64,000 nucleotides of DNA from Aedes albopictus (taxonomy: Eukaryota; Arthropoda; Insecta; Diptera; Culicidae). Shown in pieces: positions 56,832 through 64,000 of this stretch (its first letter is position 1; each line of letters opens with the position of its first letter). Made by a program: the position numbers and the translations under genes. The DNA lies in the NCBI RefSeq assembly GCF_035046485.1, contig NC_085137.1, positions 318,724,739-318,788,738 of the forward strand. The letters are read 5' to 3'. The notes beneath the pieces are model-generated. The model searched no databases, was not told the origin of the DNA, and saw nothing but the letters and a program-made list of their open reading frames with translations.

Positions 56832-57214
56832 CCCGATCAGAAAGGCATAACAAAATTATAACCGATTGAGTTATTTATTTCAAACATTTTTCATAACAGA
56901 ATGAGTTATAAAATTCGCCGGTTAGGTGTTAAAATAACAAAAAATATAACTAAAATTGCTCTAGCCATAACATAATTATAACAGGTGTTGATACAATTTT
57001 ATCAAATTTATAACAACGTGAGATATAATAAATATTGGAATGATCAAAAAGTTATAACACATGTTGTTATAAATTAGATATAAATATATTGGGTTAAAAT
57101 TGAGTTGGGTAAATTTTAACTCATTTTTTGGGTAATTTTTATTAAGAGTGTTATTTATTTTTAGCGAAAAGTTTTTTGTATAAAAAACTTGCCCTACGTA
57201 GTATATAAAAAAAC

Positions 57215-57302
57215 CCTCACCCAGACGGGAATCGAACCAAGGACGCCAGCCTTTAACTGCAATCCGCCGCCTTTATCAATGAGACCATTGCAGCACTTGA
57301 AG
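57215..57302 (-). repeat. tRNA-like sequence (SINE head or tRNA pseudogene)
   Basis: On minus: CAATGGTCTCATTGATAAAG (A-box-like), then GGTTCGATTCCCGTCTGGG (perfect B box) followed by a T run. The acceptor stem is not convincing and no TSD is visible. Confidence 0.5.
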
Positions 57303-58308
57303 TGAAGGGTGGTATATGATCAAGTGGTTCTTCGTTTTGGCGGCTAGTCTATAAATAGACTCATTTGGCCAACGTACAGGGGAGAGAAAATACGACGTCA
57401 CATAAAAGTGTTCTTGATACAGTTGATCGCCATTACGTCATCTTAGGATATAATAACAAAAGTGGATATAATTTGATTATAATTGTAACTCAATAATTTG
57501 CTCTGCATTTTGGCGTGCTTTATCTCATGATTCAGACCAGAAATAAATGTCGTATCTTCATCAAAGTTGTAGAGATAGTTAATGACAAAACAGTGAAAAA
57601 AGTGGTATACAATTTCACCTTCTCTTGGTGCTAGCGAGCAATTAAATCAGAACATTTCGACATGTGTTATTAAATAATTATCAAGTAAGTTCCTGCCTAT
57701 GGCAAAGTTATGCAGTAGTCTGGTGGTTTAAAATTTCACCGCATCGTAGCGTTAGTGTGCATTTCTGGAGATTGTCAGATTTAGATGGCATGTAAAATAA
57801 TGAAGTGTTCAAAGCACAATTTCAACATTACAAGGTACAAGAATTGACATACTAAAGCAATTCTGTGGCGTATGCTTTGCTTCGTGATATCATATAATGT
57901 TTTTATTTTCAGCAAAAATAGTTCAAATAAACAAATGCAGTATTTTTGACATGTTTGAATCATGATCCAAACTTTTAAGAAAGCTCAGATAGATATTGTC
58001 GCGCTAATATTCACTGTACTCCACATGATTAATAGAATGCAGTGAATATATTTTCATGATCGATGTTTTGATTTACAGCGAGAAAACTGCTTTTTATTTT
58101 CCGAAAAATAATGACAGATGCTTAAGCCTTAATATCATCCGTATCTTAGTGATGATTTTAGGTCCTTAGCGAATGATTCTATATATAGCATCGCACAGCA
58201 ACGTAGTTAAAAAAAATAAGAAATGAGTATCCCAGCAGTTGTCATTGTAGGTGAGCCACACAGAGTATCTAGTAAAATTTAATGCAATGATTGGATGCAA
58301 TGATTTAA

Positions 58309-58401
58309 CCCTCCTAATATGTTAGGCTTTTGCACCACGAAGGCGTAGCGTACGTTCAGCGTCCTTGTCTGGGTCATATTGACCCCAACTTCCTACTAGG
58401 G
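58309..58401. mobile_element. 93-bp TTAA MITE
   Basis: TTAA at 58305-58308 and 58402-58405. Ends CCCTCCTAATATGTTAGG and CCTACTAGGG. GGGTCATATTGACCCC palindrome inside. Confidence 0.78.
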
Positions 58402-58834
58402 TTAATGCAACTCTCAAACGGTCACATGAAGCTATGATAAGTGAGGCAACAAAATGGATATGAAAAGGATGACTTTCATTGAAACTGTTAACACTCATGA
58501 AGTAAGTTTTAAGTTTCACAATCCTCCATAGGTTTTGCAGTTTGTAGTCCCATTCAGGATTATTTTAATAAATTATTCTGAAATAAGAAGTTTTATCTTT
58601 GTTATTGAATTAACATGATACAACTGAAACAATTAGTCGCCTGCAAAAGAAAATCACCTTAGTTTTTGAAAAATTGATTAATAACAAAATAATTTGTGGA
58701 GTTTTGAAATTTATATCTAATTTGGTCACACCATGTCGTTAGTAACGATTTATTGCCATGCAATTTTTTATTAATTCAGTAGAAATACAGCTTCGTATTA
58801 TCTGCAAACATGTGGTGTGGATATTACATACTCA

Positions 58835-58910
58835 AAGATGAAGGAAGGTCGTTGATAAATAAGGCTAACATCAATGGTCCTGAAACCGATCCTTGTGGCA
58901 CGCCCGAAAG
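58835..58910 (-). pseudogene. Jockey/CR1-type RT scrap
   Basis: The minus translation of about 58842-58908 gives GVPQGSVSGPLMLALFINDL, a complete motif-5 block, then a stop. Weak RT-like matches continue to about 59100. Located inside the TIR element. Confidence 0.75.
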
Positions 58911-59464
58911 AGTACCGATCGGGCTTCAATGATTTCCTTTAGCTTCCACAATTTTAAAGCGGTTATTCAAATAGGATTTACTCAATGAAACAGAATCTCA
59001 ACTGAAAACAAATAGATATGAAAATCTGTGCAGTAGTTCAAAATGAGAAACACTGTTGAAAGCTTTTAATAAACCAATCAATAGCAGAAGGCTATTTCTT
59101 TTTTACCGATGTGCTGATGGACATCGTCATGCATCTTGAGCAAATGCCGGACACGTGCTTTCAACTAGTGGGGGAATTTCTTATTTAAGGTTTGAATTTC
59201 AATTTGTGTTAGTGAATTTGAACCTAGATAATCAAAAAATCGATTTTGAACTTCCAATAAGGGATAACCCTGAATCTAAAGTTGTTGGCTATTAAATGTT
59301 CAAGTTAAGAACTCTTAAATATGTAGCTCAACAATTGACTACCCTTCGTGATATTGAACTGTTGTACTTGGTCCACTCTGACTGAATATAAAAATTGAAT
59401 ATGTTATTATTGTTTTAATCGCCGCGATTTGATGTGCTGGTAGTTCATCGATTGGTTTTCGGCG

Positions 59465-59935
59465 AGAAATAATTAAAAACTTATTTGCCAGACTGTCCGG
59501 ACGTTTCGGTCGATTTTACTGGCCTTCGACCATCTTCTGCGGACTCTAAAATATATTAAAACATTCAAAAAACACACAAAACCAACTAATTAAATTCCTT
59601 ACAATCTTCCAGCCGTCTCTTCACTATCAGACGGCCATAACTTTACAAACATTGAAATACATACAAATTACATACAGTCTATCATTACATACATATCAAG
59701 TGTTGGTAGTCGTTTTTAATTTCGTTATAATAGAGTCGTACGCCGTCTTAAAGTTCGCAGAGTCTATCTGTTTGTTCACAACATTTTCGTCACCTCTTAT
59801 TTTAATGTAAAAAGTTTCTGTTATTAGTCGTGTGTAGCTGTTTGTAACTTTGTCAAGTATTTTTGTCTTGTCAAAGTCAAAAACATGCCCCTCTTCTATG
59901 GCGTGTTGTGACAAACCGTGTTGTGAATATGGTAA
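59465..59935 (-). pseudogene. Penelope-like element, GIY-YIG end and 3' region
   Basis: 72 codons (59914-59696): HAIEEGHVFDFDKTKILDK, RLITETFYIKIR, and a KQIDSANFKTAYDSII block, typical of the C-terminal endonuclease (GIY-YIG) end of Penelope-like elements. The GIY-YIG motif itself would be upstream and is not recognisable. The 3' part reads GRRPVKSTETSGQSGK-like near 59490-59540. Penelope elements use RT plus GIY-YIG nuclease (family knowledge). Confidence 0.8.
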
Positions 59936-60710
59936 TCATCAGGGTAATGACAGAAACATCAAATTTCAAACTTCCTGCTCACATTATACACCATTCCTGT
60001 TAACTGTTGTCCTACTTGTGCATCATTTTTTCATCGCAAACTTGAGTGCAAACTGTAGTTGGTTGTAGATTTTCCAAAAATCGTTCACTCAGACTGGACT
60101 AAGTACAATCAATTACTTAGCAATTTCTCGGTTTCAAGCTTTATTTTACATATTTTCACGATCAATACAGAGCGATGCTTTTATGAATAGTTTTTAAGGT
60201 TTATGGCAAAAATTCAAGAACATTTGTTTAAAAACTCAAAACATATAGAGTTGCAAGCTTTAAAGTCGTTTTTCTAGAAATATGGTTAAAGACACATGGT
60301 CCTCTCTGACTTAACGACGACCAAATACAAGTATGTCAATAAATAAATTTAATGAATAACCTGAATTTTCTTAAAGGTCTGGATCATGATTCGAACTTGT
60401 CAAAAATCCTGTATTTCACAAGCGCAGTAGCACCACACAGCGGCGTAATTGCGTACCAAACACCACCTCTAAATATTCATTTGACATAAACTGCATTTTC
60501 AAAACTATAACTGAGTTTGTTATAATGTTCATATAAAGATGATCAAAATATTTTTTTGTATTATAACTGACCTTGTTATAATTCTGATATAATTAAATCA
60601 GGTTTTCAGATCATTTTTGTCAAATATATCTAAATATAACAAACGTTGATATTTCTATCAACCGCTGATATAATTCTGTTACATTTTTGTTATGCCTTTC
60701 TGATCGGGAT

Positions 60711-62246
60711 GGCACGCTTCATAGATGAATAGGAGGCATTATCAAATGCTCCTTCTATGTCTAAAAAGGCGCATAGAGCTATTTCTTTTGCTGAAAACGT
60801 TTTTTCCACCTTTGTTACTAGCGAATGAAGTGCCGTAACCCTTGACTTACCAGATTGATAAGCAAACTGGAAGTCAGATAGGGGATGCTCTTTTATGTAA
60901 GAAGAATTGATAAAATCCTTCAAAACCTTTTCCATAGTCTTTAACAAAACTGAAGAAAGACTAATTGGCCTGTATGCTTTGGGATGCGTCTTGTCTCGCT
61001 TCCTCTTTTTTGGTATAAGGCTCAAATGAGAATCGCATATTATCCGAAACTGAAAAAGCACTTTTCTCCAGAATGACAAAAAAGCGAACAAAACCAGTGT
61101 GTCCGATTCTCATAATTGACTAAATAAACAATCGGACATTCTTATTTTCTTTGATTTGTTGATCATTTTGGAAAAAAGTGCTTTTTTAGTTCTGGGATAT
61201 TTGTCATTCTCAATGGAGCCATAAAGATAACTTTTGAAAGTCTCCATTTTGATGGAACGTAATGCAATCTTAAACTAGCCTTGAACATCTCAATTAGTGG
61301 TGGAACCAACACCGCTTCTCCATTTTAAATCAGTGCTGGAAATATTCCATCAACTCCTGCAGATTTAAAAGGCTGAAATGATCTAATTGCATTTTCCACT
61401 CTGGCCTTCGTGAAGATTTCATCAGCTAAATCTGAGGCGATGTTTATTGTACTAGTTGACTCCGATGAGTTTATACTAGGACATCTTTCACCTTCCAGAG
61501 ATATAGTATCATTGGAATCCACACTTAGAACCGAACCTGGAAAATGGGTTTCCATCATTAAATCCAAAGTTTCACGAGGAGTTTTGGTAAAAGCTCCATC
61601 GTCGCGCTTCAGGTTTCCAACTTCATTTGAATGATCTTTTGCAAGCGTTTTCTGTAGTCTTGCAACTACAGGAGTGCTGTTTATATTTTCACATGTCAGC
61701 ATCCAAGATTTTCTTTTCGATTTTCGTATTTCGTTGTTGTAACCAGTCAGGGCTTTCCTATACTGAGTCCAATCTCCCGTTTGTTTCGCTCTATTGAACA
61801 TTTTACGAGAAAATTTTCTAAGGCGATCCAGTTTTAAGTTCCACCATGGCACGTCTCTAATAGAAGACGATTGTATGGTGGGACAACTTCTGTTGAAGGA
61901 ATTGATGATACATTCATTTACCCTTTGCGAAAATGATTCTAACTTTTGGGTTGAATCAATAGTTTCTCCCATTGTAAATGAATGCGTATTCAACAATTCT
62001 ACATATTGATCCCAGTTTGTCCTCCTGGGATTTCTAAATGCGATTCTAGAATAATCTCCACCACTCCAATTGAAGATTATGTGTTTATGATCAGATAGAG
62101 AAATCTCTTCTGACACGTGCCAGTTTGTGATCTTGTCAAAGATTGCAGCATTGCACAGTGTTAGATCCAAGACCTCTTGTCTGATTACATTTGAGAAAGT
62201 AGGTTTATCACCATTATTGCAAATGTCTATATTGTTCGAAGACAGA
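60711..62246 (-). pseudogene. LOA-type endonuclease C-terminus and RT first half
   Basis: From 62246: KYLSSNNIDICNNGDKPTF and VIRQEVLDLTLCNAAIF, then SDHKHIIFNW (APE SDH block), a linker to SFQPFKSAGVDGIFPALI (start of RT), then after the MITE LIPKKRKRDKTHPKAYRPI, FQFAYQSGKSRVTALHSL and LCAFLDIEGAFDNASYSSM (first catalytic Asp). Meets the TIR element at 60710. Stops flank the MITE. Confidence 0.9.
61049..61190. mobile_element. 142-bp MITE in the LOA linker/RT junction
   Basis: ACTGAAAAAGCACTTTTCTCC and the complement ACTAAAAAAGCACTTTTTTCC-type end. CGGACA/TGTCCG words pair inside. Confidence 0.75.
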
Positions 62247-62250
62247 TACT

Positions 62251-63439
62251 TATGGGGTAGTGTTACAATTTTGGTAATTTACCCTATGTGGCCCAGCAAA
62301 GCAAGGAGAGTGAGTAGCACATACCACTCACCATACTGCTGTTCACGATGAGTGGAATAGCCCTGTTTGTATATGTTGAAAGCATGGAAAGGAATATTGT
62401 TTTTTGTTATTTTTCTCATTGTTATCCAGTGTTCGTACATAATAAATCTAATAAGAATATGTTTACTCATTCATAAATATATTGTATCTATCCAATTAAT
62501 TAGTTTAGGAGTAAGGAAGATAATATGACTCCGTATAAGAACGGTCGTTTTGAATGGTAGGAAATGAAAATTGTCAATACACTTACATTCACACTTCACA
62601 CCTCATAATCTGAAGCTAACGGATGAATTCTGCAATAATTGGATGAATTAATAGGTAGAAAAATGAGTCTTTATTGGGGTAGGTAGGGCTTCATGTGTCT
62701 CGAGCTCGTTCTTTTACGTCCAAGTACTCGAAGGAGTAACATCGCTAAGGAATTCCAAAGTTGGCAGGAGAAATCAAGTGATCTCAGTATTTTTTATAAG
62801 TTCGCCAAAAGTTTGAGACTAACGTGAGTTTATTCAAGTAGAACGAAGTTTATTGACGAAGAACGAGACAGTGATTATCAGTGATTTGTGGAAAGTCAGG
62901 TATGTCGCCCTAGCCGTGAAACGCCATGTGATCCTCCCCTAAGGCTTCATTACTACCAACTAGGACCCATTAGATCTTGGCCACGTTTTGGCGGGTCTAA
63001 CCCCAAGCTACTCCTGGACGCCCTCCGATCCCCCTGTGCGAACCACAGTGGGTTGATCTGCGCCGTAAACCAGCGACTATCTACAGTTATCAGCGAGATC
63101 CGCAGCGCCCACCAGAGTCCGGGCACGTGACGAACACGTGGTTCATCCGTTCCAGCTAAGCCGGCCGGCCAACGTTCCCCCCCCCCCCCCCCTTATACAC
63201 ACATACACCAACCACACAGTGAGTAAAAATAAATAAAAAGGAGTGAATAGTAGACCGAGTGCGTTGTTTTGTTCTCTGATCAGCCCCCCCCCGTTCGCTC
63301 GTTGTCTAGCCGACCCTGGTAAAGAGGCGGGTGTAGCCCACCCTGAACAGCTTCCGTGGCTTTGACCAGAAGTCAGGGATTTGGAGTGTCAGAGCCCTTC
63401 TGGTTCGGCACTCTAGTCAGGAATTGTTCTCTCGTAACA
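62251..63439 (+). mobile_element. Solo-LTR-like insertion, about 1.18 kb
   Basis: TGTTACAATTTTGGTAATT (62261) to TTCTCTCGTAACA (63439): TGTTAC...GTAACA ends, as in many BEL/Pao LTRs (family knowledge). TACT flanks both sides (62247-62250 and 63440-63443), but ten bases (TATGGGGTAG) lie between the left TACT and TGTTAC, so the exact start is ambiguous. A poly-C run of 16 lies at 63177-63192. It interrupts the LOA endonuclease after SLLEY. No internal genes. Confidence 0.68.
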
Positions 63440-63444
63440 TACTC

Positions 63445-63917
63445 TAATAGTGACTCACCTCGACTGTTAATATCCGTACTACCCCAAACCGTGTGATGTA
63501 CATTGGCGTCACAGCCAATGATAAACGATTTGTTGTTTTCTTTACAGAATTGGACAAATGATGCGATCTCAGGAGGAGGTGCCTCAGGAACATCACCAGG
63601 AAAGTAAGCTGAAGCCACAGCGATCTCAGTTTTACCCCTAGTGATTGGTACCTCTACCATGATCGCAACAATGTCCTTTCTGATAAACTCTGTAATAAGA
63701 CAGCGGTTCTGGGTGAATCTTGTTGCTCATCATAAAATAGTTTACTATTTTGTGTCAGAACTCCAAGAATCTTTCGTTTATTGGACCATGGCTCTTGAAT
63801 AAGCGCCACTTCCAGTCCTTCTTTTTTAAACCTTTGACTCAACACAGCAGGAGCACCTTTTGCGTGATGAAGGTTTACCTGTACGAACTTAATTCCTGTC
63901 ATAAAAAAATTCATTTA
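63445..63917 (-). pseudogene. LOA-type endonuclease N-terminus
   Basis: GIKFVQVNLHHAKGA and VALIQEPWSNKRKI (catalytic Glu block), then a frame change near 63655 and IAVASAYFPGD, FIIGCDANVHHTVWGSTDIN and SRGESLLEY. These are the conserved APE blocks at the start of LOA/I-group ORF2. It runs into the LTR-like insertion at 63439. Confidence 0.9.
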
Positions 63918-64000
63918 CCCACTTTTAAGCCTCGGAATTGAGACGTAAGAAAAGTGGCCGATTATCCCGGGACAAATAAGGTCCACTGCGTCATTGCTCC
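63918..64000 (-). mobile_element. LOA-type LINE, region just upstream of ORF2
   Basis: GGTCCACTGCGTCATTGCTC matches GGTCAACTGCACCATTGCTC (about 7200) and GGTCCACCGCACCATTGCTC (about 33760). The element continues past the window end. Confidence 0.72.

Larger units (their letters stand above)
56832..60708. mobile_element. 3.9-kb TIR element inserted in the LOA RT
   Basis: CCCGATCAGAAAGGCATAAC and its complement form the ends, with AT duplicated (56830-56831, 60709-60710). Excision rejoins RT codons for MKRAMEHK with no gain or loss. The subterminal zones (56840-57090 and 60480-60690) are full of TTATAAC/GTTATAA words. A second inverted pair lies inside (57925-57995 and 60355-60425). No transposase frame. 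It carries a tRNA-like unit, a MITE, an RT scrap and a Penelope fragment. Confidence 0.9.
54818..63985 (-). mobile_element. LOA-type LINE, nearly full ORF2, multiply interrupted
   Basis: One element on minus, from the 5' region (63918 to beyond the window) through endonuclease, RT and RNase H to a short A-rich 3' end near 54818 (GGGAGGAAAAAAAAAC on minus). Four insertions break it: LTR-like block 62251-63439, MITE 61049-61190, TIR element 56832-60708 and a 30-bp RTE stub 55739-55768. Without them the coding part would be about 3.5 kb. Its 3' UTR differs from that of the 45996 element, so it is a second LOA lineage. Confidence 0.88.

Noticed and set aside
57215..57302. Functional tRNA gene on minus
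   Set aside because: Perfect B box, but poor A box spacing and no convincing acceptor stem.

Overview
This window is repeat-dominated eukaryotic DNA, almost certainly from a mosquito and most likely Aedes-type. The reasons are a Feilai-type tRNA SINE, decayed LOA-, R1-, RTE- and Jockey/CR1-type non-LTR retrotransposons carrying culicid-style protein motifs, a Penelope-like fragment, a Helitron end, LTR pieces, and about two dozen fold-back MITEs whose target-site duplications (TSDs) are TA, TTA or TTAA. I see no host protein-coding gene, no rRNA and no convincing functional tRNA. Every long open frame is a retrotransposon piece with stops, frameshifts, truncation or an insertion, and no element in the window looks able to move by itself.

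Layout. 0-5 kb: a diverged satellite of roughly 150-190 bp units, split by MITEs and hairpins. 5-8.6 kb: an R1-type LINE interrupted by an internally deleted LOA element (TSD intact) and two MITEs. 8.7-10.6 kb: an RT remnant, then an RTE copy that hosts a SINE and a small MITE. 12.5-14 kb: AT-rich fold-backs and a Helitron end. 14.4-16.1 kb: a Jockey/CR1-type LINE with a 598-codon open frame that contains an in-frame TTAA MITE. 16.2-22.9 kb: MITEs, including a 2.2 kb hAT-like non-autonomous element. 23.5-24.9 kb: R1 remnants. 26.2-28.9 kb: the best RTE copy, with a 13-bp TSD and a 20-bp duplication frameshift. 29-34 kb: AT-rich DNA, a fold-back around a minisatellite, and the 5' half of a LOA copy with a Feilai SINE. 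34.3-35.7 kb: the most unique-looking DNA of the window. 36-39.2 kb: pieces of a second non-LTR family, an LTR/primer-binding-site triplication and a 98-bp tandem array.

40-46 kb: more MITEs, embedded in a long, orientation-switching degenerate repeat. 46-49 kb: a LOA element (+) abutting a Jockey/CR1-type LINE (-) tail to tail. 50-53 kb: fold-backs, a 124-bp tandem array bracketed by identical direct repeats, and a 588-bp tRNA-headed insertion with a 21-bp TSD. 54.8-64 kb: one LOA element (-) whose endonuclease, RT and RNase H regions are split by a solo-LTR-like block, a 3.9 kb terminal-inverted-repeat element, a MITE, and a 30-bp stub of an RTE element with an 11-bp TSD.

Biologically the window is a record of transposition. 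Nested order gives relative ages, and several insertions can be undone to the base. I did not find a new defence or metabolic system. The observations most worth checking are the duplicated-flank tandem array at 51.3-52.2 kb, the tRNA-headed unit at 52.5-53.1 kb, the internally deleted LOA copy, the 30-bp RTE stub, and the in-frame MITE inside a reverse transcriptase reading frame.
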